Made by a program: the position numbers and the translations under genes. Shown in pieces: positions 8,732 through 17,738 of a stretch of 64,000 bases of DNA. The stretch is taken from contig QFWS01000001.1 of NCBI GenBank assembly GCA_003144015.1, positions 496,001 to 560,000 of the forward strand, written 5' to 3'. The notes under the pieces are model-generated. The model was not told the origin of the DNA. It did not search any database and was given only the letters and a program-made list of their open reading frames with translations. How positions within the stretch are numbered: position 1 is the first letter of the stretch; each line of letters begins with the position of its first letter. The stretch comes from Flavobacteriaceae bacterium LYZ1037. Its GTDB lineage: Bacteria > Bacteroidota > Bacteroidia > Flavobacteriales > Flavobacteriaceae.

Positions 8732-10123
8732 ATGCCGAAACAAGATATCCATTTTAATATTTCTGAACGTAAGATTTTATTAAGAGTGGTAGATATATTG
8801 TCCATTCTTGGCATGTTATATCTCGTGAGCTCAATATTTGCTTTCGATTATTTTACCGTTACCCATCAAAATTGGTCTTGGGTTTTGGTCTTGTTGCTTT
8901 ATATTAGTGTGTTTGGAACCATTTTTGAACTCTACGATTTACAAAAAGCGAGCAGAATGGATAAAGTGGTGAGCAATATTTTCTTAACCAGCTCCTTTAC
9001 CGTTTTATTTTATTTGTTAACCCCATTTTTTACACCCTTCCTTCCTTCTAATAGATTGCAAATAGGTTATTTTTATATGGCAATAGTCTCTGCGCTTATT
9101 ATTTGGAGGCTGATTTATGTCTATTTTATTACCTCTCCAAGGTTTTATAAAAAAGTATTGATTGTAGGGGAGACTTCAAACATTGAAACCATTGTAGATG
9201 CGTTTAAAAACGCCGACCCTAATTATAAAATTGTAGGATTTATTAACTGTGAAGAATCTCAGGATGTTCAGATAAAATACAAAGGAATTTTAGAGTATGA
9301 CCCAAGTGATATGCATCGTATTATTGATGAAGAAAACATCTCTGAGATTGTAGTGGCTAGTTACAATGCTGAAACCATTACATCGGCCATTTATGGCGAT
9401 TTAATCATGCTTCTCGAACGCGGGTTTCCTATTAAAGAATACACCCAAGTGTATGAAGACATTACGTATCGGGTTCCCGTGCAATTTGTAGGGAAGGACT
9501 TCTATAAATACTTTCCATTTAGTCGTAGCAACCAAAACAAATTGTATTTGTTTTACCATCGCTTATTTGATACATTAATAGCCCTTGTTGGAGTTTTAAT
9601 AGGGTTTTTGCTTTTGCCTTTTGTGTTTCTGGGGAATTTGATTGCCAATCGTGGGCCTCTGTTTTATTTTCAAGAAAGGGTAGGGAAAAACGGAAACGTG
9701 TTTTCTATTATTAAATTCCGAACCATGATTGTAAATGCTGAAAAGGAAGGTGCTGTTTGGGCTGAGAAAGATGATATTCGAGTTACGCCTTTTGGGAAGT
9801 TTTTAAGACGCTCCAGATTGGACGAATTCCCTCAGTTTATAAATATTTTAAAAGGGGACATGAGTTTGATTGGTCCAAGACCCGAACGACCATATTTTGT
9901 AAAAGAATTATCTCAGGTGATTCCCTTTTATGAAACCCGACATATTATCAAACCAGGACTCACGGGTTGGGCACAGGTAAAAGTGCGTTATGGGTCTACG
10001 GTTGAAGATAGCTTACTGAAATTGCAATACGACTTGTATTATATCAAACACCGAAGCTTTTTATTAGATGCTAATGTTATTATCAAGACTTTAAGTACTA
10101 TGGTGTTCTTTAGAGGGCAGTAG
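8732..10123 (+). CDS. Polyprenyl glycosylphosphotransferase (initiating sugar transferase)
   Basis: WcaJ/WbaP-type enzyme of 463 residues that transfers a sugar-1-phosphate to undecaprenyl phosphate, the first step of exopolysaccharide repeat assembly at the inner membrane. Order: four TM helices (about 15-135), a nucleotide-binding-like CoA_binding_3 domain (about 140-245), a fifth hydrophobic segment (about 275-300), then the bacterial sugar transferase domain with KFRTM, RRSRLDEFPQF, GPRPERP and the KPGLTGWAQV motif. The arrangement is full length. It probably starts the polysaccharide that the glycosyltransferases at 0.2-4.9 kb extend, though the repeat array separates it from them. Confidence 0.92.
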   Translation: MPKQDIHFNISERKILLRVVDILSILGMLYLVSSIFAFDYFTVTHQNWSWVLVLLLYISVFGTIFELYDLQKASRMDKVVSNIFLTSSFTVLFYLLTPFFTPFLPSNRLQIGYFYMAIVSALIIWRLIYVYFITSPRFYKKVLIVGETSNIETIVDAFKNADPNYKIVGFINCEESQDVQIKYKGILEYDPSDMHRIIDEENISEIVVASYNAETITSAIYGDLIMLLERGFPIKEYTQVYEDITYRVPVQFVGKDFYKYFPFSRSNQNKLYLFYHRLFDTLIALVGVLIGFLLLPFVFLGNLIANRGPLFYFQERVGKNGNVFSIIKFRTMIVNAEKEGAVWAEKDDIRVTPFGKFLRRSRLDEFPQFINILKGDMSLIGPRPERPYFVKELSQVIPFYETRHIIKPGLTGWAQVKVRYGSTVEDSLLKLQYDLYYIKHRSFLLDANVIIKTLSTMVFFRGQ

Positions 10124-10200
10124 GTTTAGTGTTTAGTACAGTCTCAATCCTGTAAAAGAACCCAACAACATATAATTATTACGAGTTTTTCCTAAACGAG

Positions 10201-10303
10201 TGTCATTGCGAGGAGAGACGTCAGGGACGACGTAGCAATCTTATGATTGGTTGGTTTTATTAAACAGATTGCCACGTCGCTGCGCTTCTCGCAAAGACGG
10301 AGA
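10201..10303. repeat. Flavobacterial intergenic palindromic repeat
   Basis: Same family as 104-199: opens TGTCATTGCGAGG and closes GATTGCCACGTCGCT...TTCTCGCAAAGACGG, arms separated by about 30 nt of AT-rich DNA. It lies between convergent genes, so it may also act as a folded transcript end. Confidence 0.65.
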
Positions 10304-10311
10304 CATTGGAC

Positions 10312-11487
10312 TTACAACATCTTATAATACCAAATCAAAAACACATATCTAACACCTAGGGCAATAAGCAAAGGCAATAAAGCTATTGCAAACACTTGGA
10401 TGCCTACAAGCCAATGAAATGTTAGTAAACACAGCATAATCACTAAGAATTTTAAATACTTAATAAACCATTGCTTGGGAGTCTTTTTAATAACCTGCGC
10501 GACGACAATCACATTCAAGGCAAAAGCCCAAAGTAGATTATAGTTTTGCGCTGTGGCTTCATGGTCTGTTGCAAACCAAAGTAACAGGATAAAAACACCA
10601 ATCAAGCCTGTTATAGAAAAAATAATGATGTCCAGAAGTTTGGTTCTACGCTGGTTTTTATAATCGAAAAAAGTAAGGCTCAGTATGATAAGTCCCAGAA
10701 TACTAAATAAGACATAAGGACTAAATAACACCTGTTGAGGGGCATTCACAACTCTTTTTTTAAATACCATTCTGTTATTTTTTACCAAGCTTTTAGAAGC
10801 GTTTTTTAAAGAAGCAACTTTAAAAAAGGCATGTATGTATTTCGGTAAAAACATGTGTTCTTCAGGAGTTGCTGGTCTGTCAATAACAGACCCTAAAGCG
10901 ATGTCAATACCAACGCTTCCCCAGGAATTTGTGTCTAACTGATTTTGAATTAAGGTTCTAAACGTTTGTGGTTTAAAACCTGTTGGAGGGTCAAATTGTA
11001 TGGATGTGTTTAGAGTCTTTACTAAAACATCTTTAATTCGCGTGGCGCAGTTATCAAAAAAGAAATCGTATAGATAGGCTCTGTTTTCAGGTTTGTAATT
11101 GGTTTCTAGGTAATCAAAAACTTGCTGCTTTTCAATTTGAGTTAGATTTAAAGTTTGTTCCTGGATGGTTCTATTTTGATAGACATAGGCATTATAAAAG
11201 TCTTCATAAAAGTTTCTACCTATAAGATAATTTAATTTGCCTTGAGCAAATTTCAGGTAAAAGTTAGGCGTGTTGAAATCGTAAATACCATAATTGTATG
11301 TGATATCCATACCGTGTCGTTGATCTTTAATTCTAAAAGCACTATGACCAAAAGCATCGTTTAAAGACGTTCCCGGACCAATGGTTAAGACGCTAATTTC
11401 AGCTTCATTAGAAAGTCTTCTTGTTTGAGAATAAGAGTTTGTAATAAAAAAGAATATGGTAATAAATAGAATGAAACAGGGTCTCAT
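10312..11487 (-). CDS. DUF4105 (Lnb N-terminal domain-like) membrane protein
   Basis: A 391-residue envelope protein with an N-terminal signal peptide (about 1-20, ending at S-Y-S-Q). The periplasmic part matches DUF4105, the Lnb N-terminal domain: GPGTSLNDAFGHSAFRI near residues 37-53 with the conserved GHSA, and the FFDNCATRIKD segment near 145-155 carrying the Asn-Cys pair. It ends in four or five TM helices (about 255-390). Lnb enzymes handle lipoprotein acyl chains; whether this one does is unproven. It begins 7 nt after the PorV/PorQ-like gene, so the two are one transcript. Confidence 0.8.
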   Translation of the reverse strand: MRPCFILFITIFFFITNSYSQTRRLSNEAEISVLTIGPGTSLNDAFGHSAFRIKDQRHGMDITYNYGIYDFNTPNFYLKFAQGKLNYLIGRNFYEDFYNAYVYQNRTIQEQTLNLTQIEKQQVFDYLETNYKPENRAYLYDFFFDNCATRIKDVLVKTLNTSIQFDPPTGFKPQTFRTLIQNQLDTNSWGSVGIDIALGSVIDRPATPEEHMFLPKYIHAFFKVASLKNASKSLVKNNRMVFKKRVVNAPQQVLFSPYVLFSILGLIILSLTFFDYKNQRRTKLLDIIIFSITGLIGVFILLLWFATDHEATAQNYNLLWAFALNVIVVAQVIKKTPKQWFIKYLKFLVIMLCLLTFHWLVGIQVFAIALLPLLIALGVRYVFLIWYYKML

Positions 11488-11494
11488 AGGCAGT

Positions 11495-12571
11495 TTATCT
11501 AAAGATGCTAAAGTCTACTTTTAGTGAGAACACATTGGAATACAAGGCAATACTTTGGTCTCCAATATCTGTAAAAGCATAATCTACTTGGATGCCTTTG
11601 TAATTAAACCCGACACCAATACTAGGTTGGAAACTAACACGTTCTTTATCGTCTAATTGTAATTCATTTTGGAAATTACTAACCCCTGTTCTTAAATAAA
11701 CCATATCTAAATATCCAAACTCTAAACCGAGAGCAGGATTAATACTGGCGAAAGAGGTAGAAATGATATCGTTGTTTTCTTGAAAACGAATGTTTAAATC
11801 GACTTCAGCTAATAAGGAATAATCGTATCTAATAATGAATTTTTTAGCAACCCCAAATTGCAATTTCGGAATGGTTATTTCGGTGGTTTCAGGGAGTTCT
11901 TGATTTTGCCCTTCAACTGCATCTTGGATGGTAGCAAATGCTTCCTCATTGATTGCCCAGGTATTAAAAGTTGTTGTAATATCTCGAGCCATAATACCAA
12001 ATTTCCACGCGTCTCTGGTTTGAAACTGAATGGCGGCATCGAGACCAAACCCCCAAGAGGATGCAAAATCTCCAATAACACGACGGATGACTTTTGCATT
12101 AATACCATAATTCAATCCATCTAAAGGGAGTTTTCTGGCATAAGAGAAGGTTACGCCATAATCGGCTGTAGAGAACAAGCTAATTCTGTCGTAATTAATA
12201 TTCCCTTCATCGTCAATAAGTTGTGTGGTATTTAAGATGTCATCTACAGCAAATCGAATGAGCGAAATACCAATAGCACTTTTATCGTCTATAGGCATGG
12301 CAAATCCAATATAATCGTAATTGGCAATGCTTTCAAAATAGCTGGAATGCATTAGAGCCAATTGTTTGTCTTCTAAATGCACTAAGCCTGCTGGGTTCCA
12401 ATAACCAGAATTAACATCGGCAGAATGAGCGGTAACTGCATTACCCATACCCAATGCAGCAGCATCAACACCAATATTCATGAACTCGTTAGAATATTTT
12501 CTAACGGCTTGACTGAATACAGACATGGAAATAAGTAATAGTAAGCTTGTTAATTTCGTTTTCAAAAGCAT
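11495..12571 (-). CDS. PorV/PorQ family outer-membrane protein
   Basis: A 358-residue protein with a signal peptide (cut after VFSQ, about residue 21) and a FadL-like barrel pattern. The N-terminus FMNIGVDAAALGMGNAV, followed by NSGYWNPAGL, is the hallmark of the PorV/PorQ family: porins and adaptors tied to type IX secretion in Bacteroidota, where PorV shuttles cargo to the sortase PorU. Amphipathic strands and aromatic turns run to the C-terminal Phe-rich strand. It may be a PorV/PorQ paralogue rather than the core component. First gene of a two-gene operon with DUF4105. Confidence 0.8.
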   Translation of the reverse strand: MLLKTKLTSLLLLISMSVFSQAVRKYSNEFMNIGVDAAALGMGNAVTAHSADVNSGYWNPAGLVHLEDKQLALMHSSYFESIANYDYIGFAMPIDDKSAIGISLIRFAVDDILNTTQLIDDEGNINYDRISLFSTADYGVTFSYARKLPLDGLNYGINAKVIRRVIGDFASSWGFGLDAAIQFQTRDAWKFGIMARDITTTFNTWAINEEAFATIQDAVEGQNQELPETTEITIPKLQFGVAKKFIIRYDYSLLAEVDLNIRFQENNDIISTSFASINPALGLEFGYLDMVYLRTGVSNFQNELQLDDKERVSFQPSIGVGFNYKGIQVDYAFTDIGDQSIALYSNVFSLKVDFSIFR

Positions 12572-12855
12572 TTATTTCTGCAAATATGCTATAATTTTTC
12601 AACATATTAAACTTGAAAATATACTAGTTATTGTATAATTGTTGTAGGATACCATTTAAATGTCAAAATAATCGTTGAAATTCGTTTCTAGTTCCTGTAT
12701 TTTTAGCATCAACTAGAATTATTGAGCAGCTTATTAAGAAACTATATTTCCAGTCTTATTAAACGAACAAGCAAATTTATTATCAATCATTTTGAAATTC
12801 ATTTGCAATTAGACGAAAATAGTTTGTTATTTTTACATGAAATATGTGATTTTTA

Positions 12856-13608
12856 ATGAAAAAACAGATTCCTAACATTGTTACGCTTTTAAATTTATTC
12901 TCTGGATGTATTGCAGTAATTTTAGCTGTAAACTCTAATTTTATAGCAGCCGCAGGATTTGTGGTTCTAGGTGTTTTTTTCGATTTCTTTGATGGCTTAT
13001 TAGCTAGAAAACTTCAGGTGCAAAGTCCTTTAGGAATTCAGTTAGACTCTTTAGCCGATATGGTTACAAGTGGTTTGGTACCTGGAATTATTATGTTTAA
13101 ACTACTGGCCATGTCTAGTGATACACCAGCTTTGGTATCTTTCTCTAACGAATGGAATAGTGCCATGCACTGGCAAGGGTTTCAATTTGCACCCATTGCA
13201 TTATTAGGGTTTTTAATAACCATGGCATCGGCTTATAGATTGGCTAAATTTAATATTGACGAAGATCAGCAATCCTATTTTAAAGGCTTGCCAACACCCG
13301 CTAACACATTATTAATTGTGTCTTTGCCATTAATTATGGAGTTTCAGAATAACGATTTAATAAATGCGATGATTTTAAATACCTGGTTTTTAGTTGTACT
13401 TACGTTTGTAAGTGCTTTTATGTTAGTCTCTTCTGTAAAGTTATTTGCATTAAAGTTTAAGGATTTTAGTTTTAAAAATAATGCGTTGCGTTATATTTTT
13501 ATCGTTTTGTGTGTGGTGTTATTGGCTGTTTTACAATTTGCAGCCATTCCAATAATCATTCTGTTATATATAATATTATCTCTATTTAGTCAGGCATCTA
13601 TTTCATAA
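12856..13608 (+). CDS. pssA: CDP-diacylglycerol-serine O-phosphatidyltransferase
   Basis: Inner-membrane enzyme (250 residues) making phosphatidylserine from CDP-diacylglycerol and serine, the precursor of phosphatidylethanolamine. It contains the full CDP-alcohol phosphatidyltransferase signature DG-x2-AR-x8-G-x3-D-x3-D near residues 46-68 (DGLLARK...GIQLDSLAD) and about seven to eight TM helices. Length is normal for the Bacteroidota form. The 284-bp upstream gap shows only AT-rich sequence. The start ATG is followed directly by the conserved IPNIVTLLNLFSG, supporting it. Confidence 0.92.
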   Translation: MKKQIPNIVTLLNLFSGCIAVILAVNSNFIAAAGFVVLGVFFDFFDGLLARKLQVQSPLGIQLDSLADMVTSGLVPGIIMFKLLAMSSDTPALVSFSNEWNSAMHWQGFQFAPIALLGFLITMASAYRLAKFNIDEDQQSYFKGLPTPANTLLIVSLPLIMEFQNNDLINAMILNTWFLVVLTFVSAFMLVSSVKLFALKFKDFSFKNNALRYIFIVLCVVLLAVLQFAAIPIIILLYIILSLFSQASIS

Positions 13609-13681
13609 AACCTCTTTTTTAAATAAGTTGTATTTAATCATATTAGATTCCTTTTTCATATTTTTAACACCAAACAAACAC

Positions 13682-14554
13682 ATGGCTTCTGGATTTTTTG
13701 CTCTTCTTGATGATATTGCAGCTCTTATGGACGATGTTGCCGTATTGAGTAAAGTAACGACTAAAAAAACGGCAGGTATTTTAGGAGACGATTTGGCCGT
13801 TAATGCAGAAAAAGCTTCAGGATTTGTGTCTTCACGAGAGATACCTGTTTTATGGGCCATTTCTAAAGGGTCGTTTGTTAATAAACTAATAATCTTACCC
13901 ATTGCCTTTCTATTAAGTGCTTTTCTACCCACTGCTGTCACCATTATTTTGGTTTTAGGTGGTGTTTATTTAGCTTTTGAAGGAGCCGAAAAAGTCTATG
14001 AAGTTTTCGTGCCACATAAACACCTTGAAACTGCTGAAGATGCTCAATCACTTTCTGAAGATGCGGTATTAGAACAAGAGAAAAAGAAAATTAAATCGGC
14101 CATATTAACCGATTTCATCCTGTCGGTTGAAATTGTCATCATCGCTTTAGGCTCGGTACTCGAACAAACATTAATGATGCAAATTATTGTGGTATCTATT
14201 GTAGCCATTATTGCTACTGTAGGCGTGTATGGTATAGTAGCTTTAATAGTAAGAATGGACGATTTTGGTCTGCGTCTGGTACGAGTTAGTAAAGGGAAAG
14301 GTGTCTTGTTTTTTATAGGTAACATGCTGGTCCAGTCGTTACCATATGTTATTAAAAGTTTATCTATAATTGGAACAATTGCTCTCCTATTGGTTGCAGG
14401 GGGCATTTTTGTTCACAATATAGCCTACCTGCACCATGTTTTAGAATCTTGGCCAAGTCTCATTAAAGAATTTGTAGTTGGATTGGTTGTAGGACTTTTA
14501 GCCCTGTTACTCTTTAAACTTGTGATGAAAGTTGTTGGGATGTTTCGAGGGTAA
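13682..14554 (+). CDS. DUF808 (YedI-like) inner-membrane protein
   Basis: A 290-residue membrane protein of the DUF808/YedI family; role unknown. The start is placed at ATG 13682 rather than upstream at 13628, because MASGFFALLDDIAALMDD is the conserved N-terminus. The cytoplasmic-looking N-terminal part contains VTTKKTAGILGDDLAVNAEK, typical of the family, followed by six or so TM helices from about residue 75. It lies 73 nt after pssA in the same direction, so it may be co-transcribed. Its end abuts the heptamer minisatellite. Confidence 0.85.
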   Translation: MASGFFALLDDIAALMDDVAVLSKVTTKKTAGILGDDLAVNAEKASGFVSSREIPVLWAISKGSFVNKLIILPIAFLLSAFLPTAVTIILVLGGVYLAFEGAEKVYEVFVPHKHLETAEDAQSLSEDAVLEQEKKKIKSAILTDFILSVEIVIIALGSVLEQTLMMQIIVVSIVAIIATVGVYGIVALIVRMDDFGLRLVRVSKGKGVLFFIGNMLVQSLPYVIKSLSIIGTIALLLVAGGIFVHNIAYLHHVLESWPSLIKEFVVGLVVGLLALLLFKLVMKVVGMFRG

Positions 14555-15394
14555 GGGGTGTGTGTTATCGGTTGTGTGTTATCGGTTGTCTGTTGTCGGT
14601 TGTGTGTTGTGTGTTGTGCTTCTCGATACAAAACCTCATTCTTCGGTTTCACTCGAAGTGACGTAGGGAGAGTTGGTTGTTAGTTATCGGTTATCAGTTA
14701 TCGGTTATCTGTTATCGGTTGTCTGTTGTCGGTTGTGTGTTGTGTGTTGTGGGTTGTGGGTTGTGTGTTGTGTGTTGTGGGTTGTGCTTCTCGATACAAC
14801 ACCTCATTCATCGGTTTCACTCGAAGTGACGTAGGGAGAGTTGGTTGTTAGTTGTCGGTTATCTGTTATCTGTTTTCTGTTATCTGTTGTGTGTTGTGTG
14901 TTGTGTGTTGTGTGTTGTGGGTTGTGGGTTGTGGGTTGTGTGTTGTGCTTCTCGATACAAAACCTCATTCTTCGGTTTCACTCGAAGTGACGTAGGGAGA
15001 GTTGGTTGTTAGTTGTCGGTTATCACTTATCGGTTATCTGTTATCGGTTGTGTGTTGTGTGTTGTGTGTTGTGGGTTGTGCTTCTCGATACAAAACCTCA
15101 TTCATCGGTTTCACTCGAAGTGACGTAGGGAGAGTTGGTTGTTAGTTATCGGTTATCAGTTATCGGTTATCTGTTATCGGTTGTGTGTTGTCGGTTGTGT
15201 GTTGTGTGTTGTGGGTTGTGTGTTGTGCTTCTCGATACAACACCTCATTCATCGGTTTCACTCGAAGTGACGTAGGGAGAGTTGGTTGTTAGTTGTCGGT
15301 TATCAGTTATCAGTTATCGGTTATCTGTTATCGGTTGTCTGTTGTCGGTTGTGTGTTGTGGGTTGTGTGTTGTGGGTTGTGTGTTGTGGTTGGG
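14555..15394. repeat. Heptamer-based minisatellite with nested longer repeat
   Basis: About 840 bp built from 7-bp words (GGTTGTG, TGTTGTG, CGGTTAT, CTGTTAT and similar; consensus NNGTTRT) interrupted five times by a conserved block beginning TCTCGATACA and including CGGTTTCACTCGAAGTGACG. Block starts are 14621, 14789, 14950, 15083 and 15230, so the higher-order period varies (168, 161, 133, 147 bp), as slippage would produce. Strong strand asymmetry (G/T-rich on plus). It lies between convergent DUF808 and lptB. No gene is supported. Confidence 0.92.
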
Positions 15395-15403
15395 CTTCAT
15401 AGC

Positions 15404-16144
15404 TTAGTCTCTAATTTTTTTTCTACGCAATTCGAAATTCTGACCTAAATAGACTTTTCGAACCATTTCATCGCTAGCCAATTCTTCAGGTTCTCCAGCT
15501 TTTAGAATACTTCCTTCAAACATTAAATACGTTCTATCTGTAATTGCTAAGGTTTCTTGTACGTTATGATCTGTAATAAGAATGCCAATATTTTTTTTGG
15601 TAAGTTGTGCTACAATACGCTGAATGTCTTCAACAGCCACAGGATCGACACCAGCAAAAGGTTCGTCTAATAATATAAAGCTTGGATCTGTAGCTAAAGC
15701 TCTGGCAATTTCGGTACGTCTTCTTTCACCACCAGACAACAAATCGCCACGACTTTTACGTATATGTTCTAATCCAAATTCTTCAATTAAAGATTCCATT
15801 TTCAAATGTTGTTCTTTCTTTGTTAGCTTGGTAAGTTGTAACACACTTAAGATGTTATCTTCAATGCTTAATTTTCTAAAGACTGAAGCTTCCTGTGCTA
15901 AATAACCAATGCCATTTTGAGCACGTTTGTACATGGGATATTTGGTGATGTTTGTTTTGTCTAAATGAATACTGCCTCCATTAGGTTTAATAAGCCCAAC
16001 AATCATATAAAAAGACGTCGTTTTTCCAGCCCCATTAGGACCCAAAAGCCCAACAATCTCCCCTTGATTAACTTCAAGAGAGACATCTTTTACTACTTTT
16101 CGTCCATTATAGGACTTCATTAAATTATCAGCTTTTAACTTCAT
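15404..16144 (-). CDS. lptB: LPS export ABC transporter ATPase LptB
   Basis: ATPase (246 residues) that powers lipopolysaccharide extraction from the inner membrane with LptFG. Walker [10 protein letters not shown] at 35-43, Q-loop in [10 protein letters not shown], signature LSGGERRR near 136-143, Walker B with [12 protein letters not shown] near 157, and the H-loop ITDHNV. The [12 protein letters not shown] element is typical of LptB rather than amino-acid transporters. Length is normal. The start ATG 16144 lies at the edge of a 430-bp repeat-bearing gap, so it probably has its own promoter there. Confidence 0.95.
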   Translation of the reverse strand: MKLKADNLMKSYNGRKVVKDVSLEVNQGEIVGLLGPNGAGKTTSFYMIVGLIKPNGGSIHLDKTNITKYPMYKRAQNGIGYLAQEASVFRKLSIEDNILSVLQLTKLTKKEQHLKMESLIEEFGLEHIRKSRGDLLSGGERRRTEIARALATDPSFILLDEPFAGVDPVAVEDIQRIVAQLTKKNIGILITDHNVQETLAITDRTYLMFEGSILKAGEPEELASDEMVRKVYLGQNFELRRKKIRD

Positions 16145-16573
16145 ATAAACATGTAATTCCTGCTAAAATAGTAAAATTGAAAAGATACTCTAAAGTTTCT
16201 ACTTTTATTTATTATAAGTTTAACGGAAATTTTGTCCTTATAAAAATTAATATTTACTCTAAGATTTTAATCTTTTCTTTTTTACATCGCCCAAAAAAGA
16301 AACAAAAAAGGCTAGGCTTACGAAACTTTATCTAAATTTTTCATTCAAAGCCTAAATTTTAGGAACTCGCTTTGAAAACATAGATTTGTTCAATATTTTA
16401 CTAGCTCAAACAGCCTAAAATTTTACGGTGTTTTCATTTCAAATTTTACGATAAATTTTCGATAGGCCGAGACAGGAAGTTTATTAAAATAATTAAAGCA
16501 TATAAAATTTTTGGAGACATGAATAAAGATACTAGATTTGAAGTGATAAATAATAATTAAGATGAGTATTGAT
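16145..16573. other. Intergenic region with dispersed repeat motif
   Basis: No gene seen. The stretch near 16278-16321 (ACATCGCCCAAAAAAGAAAC followed by AAAAAAGGCTAGGCTTACG) matches, in inverse orientation, the T-rich block of each 369-bp unit at 4958-6730. Further on, two similar AGCCTAAATTTTA / CAGCCTAAAATTTTACG words point to a decayed repeat. The lptB promoter must lie at its left edge. Confidence 0.5.
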
Positions 16574-16921
16574 TTAACGATTTTTATCTAGAGCATCCCA
16601 AAATTCGTAAGCACGACGTAAATGTGGAATGACAATAGTGCCTCCAATTAAAGTGGCTATGCTTAAGGCTTCTACAACTTCTTCTTTTTTTAAGCCGACT
16701 TTATGACTTGATTCAAGATGGTACTTTACACAATCGTCGCAACGCAAAACAGTTGAGGCAACTAAGCCTAATAATTCTTTGGTTTTTACATCTAAGGCAC
16801 CTTCCTGAAACGCATTGGTGTCCAGATTAAAAATACGTTTGATGATTTTATTGTTATCTGCTAAGATTTTGTCGTTCATTTTTGAACGATACTCGTTGAA
16901 TTCATTAACTATTTCTGGCAT
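16574..16921 (-). CDS. Carboxymuconolactone decarboxylase family protein
   Basis: A 115-residue AhpD-like alpha-helical protein. It has the redox motif C-D-D-C followed by VKYH (about residues 56-63), the Cys pair and proton-relay His typical of alkylhydroperoxidase-type members, and then the 'EVVEALSIA' helix. It likely takes part in peroxide or thiol redox chemistry rather than aromatic degradation, since no pathway genes are nearby. It overlaps the 3' end of tatC by 17 nt and is the last gene of the kdsD-tatC operon. Confidence 0.85.
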   Translation of the reverse strand: MPEIVNEFNEYRSKMNDKILADNNKIIKRIFNLDTNAFQEGALDVKTKELLGLVASTVLRCDDCVKYHLESSHKVGLKKEEVVEALSIATLIGGTIVIPHLRRAYEFWDALDKNR

Positions 16922-17738
16922 GTTTTTTTTCTTTTTTCTGTTGATTTTTTACCACTCTTTTTGAAATAAAAATACTTACTTGATAAAGTATTAGTATAGG
17001 AATTGCTACAATAATTTGACTTGCAATGTCTGGTGGTGTAATGATGGCTGAAACCACTAACACAATTACCAAAGCAAATTTTCTGTATTTTTTTAGAATT
17101 TGAGGTGTAACCAATCCTATTTTAGTTAAAAAATAGATGATAATAGGTAATTCGAAAATAAGACCCGAAGCCAAAGCCGAAGACCTTACTAGAGAAATAT
17201 AGGAACTAATATCTATTTCGTTCGAAATTTCACTACTTACATTATAGGTTCCTAAAAAGTTAATAGATAAAGGGGTTACAATATAATAGCCGAATAAAAC
17301 CCCTAAGAAGAATAAGAATGATGAAATAATGATGAAGCCTCTGGAGTGTTTTCGTTCGTTTTCATGAAGTCCCGGGCTTAGAAATTTCCAGAATTGATAA
17401 ATAATATAAGGAAAAGCAATAACCAGTCCAGCATAAATAGAGGTCCAGATATGGGCAGAAAATTGTCCTGCCATGGTTCTATTTTGAATTCTAAAGGGGA
17501 ATTCGTCCAGGCAAAAGGTGGTTTCAATACCGATATATTGAGACATACTACATAACCACTTGTAAGTAGGGAAACTCATTCTCTTCGGTCCAAATATAAT
17601 GGTGTCGAAAATAAAATCTGAAAAGATAAACGCCCCTGTACCACAAATTAAAATCGCTATGGTAGCTCGAATTAAATGCCAGCGTAAATCCTCTAAATGA
17701 TCGAGGAAAGACATGTCGTTCACATTCTTTTTTGTCAT
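16905..17738 (-). CDS. tatC: Sec-independent protein translocase TatC
   Basis: Core receptor of the twin-arginine pathway (277 residues), which binds RR signal peptides of folded proteins. The N-terminal MSFLDHLEDLRWHLIRA is the TatC hallmark, including the E and R of the signal-peptide site; six TM helices follow, with FPYIIYQFWKFLSPGL and the conserved glutamate loop 'LIFELPI'. A loop of about 35 residues in the first periplasmic region is longer than in E. coli, usual in this phylum. Its ATG overlaps the kdsD stop (TAATG). Confidence 0.95.
   Translation of the reverse strand: MTKKNVNDMSFLDHLEDLRWHLIRATIAILICGTGAFIFSDFIFDTIIFGPKRMSFPTYKWLCSMSQYIGIETTFCLDEFPFRIQNRTMAGQFSAHIWTSIYAGLVIAFPYIIYQFWKFLSPGLHENERKHSRGFIIISSFLFFLGVLFGYYIVTPLSINFLGTYNVSSEISNEIDISSYISLVRSSALASGLIFELPIIIYFLTKIGLVTPQILKKYRKFALVIVLVVSAIITPPDIASQIIVAIPILILYQVSIFISKRVVKNQQKKEKKHARNS

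Noticed and set aside
14425-14652. 75-codon minus-strand frame in the heptamer tract
   Set aside because: Its residues (THN/RQQT repeats) come from the minisatellite; overlaps DUF808.
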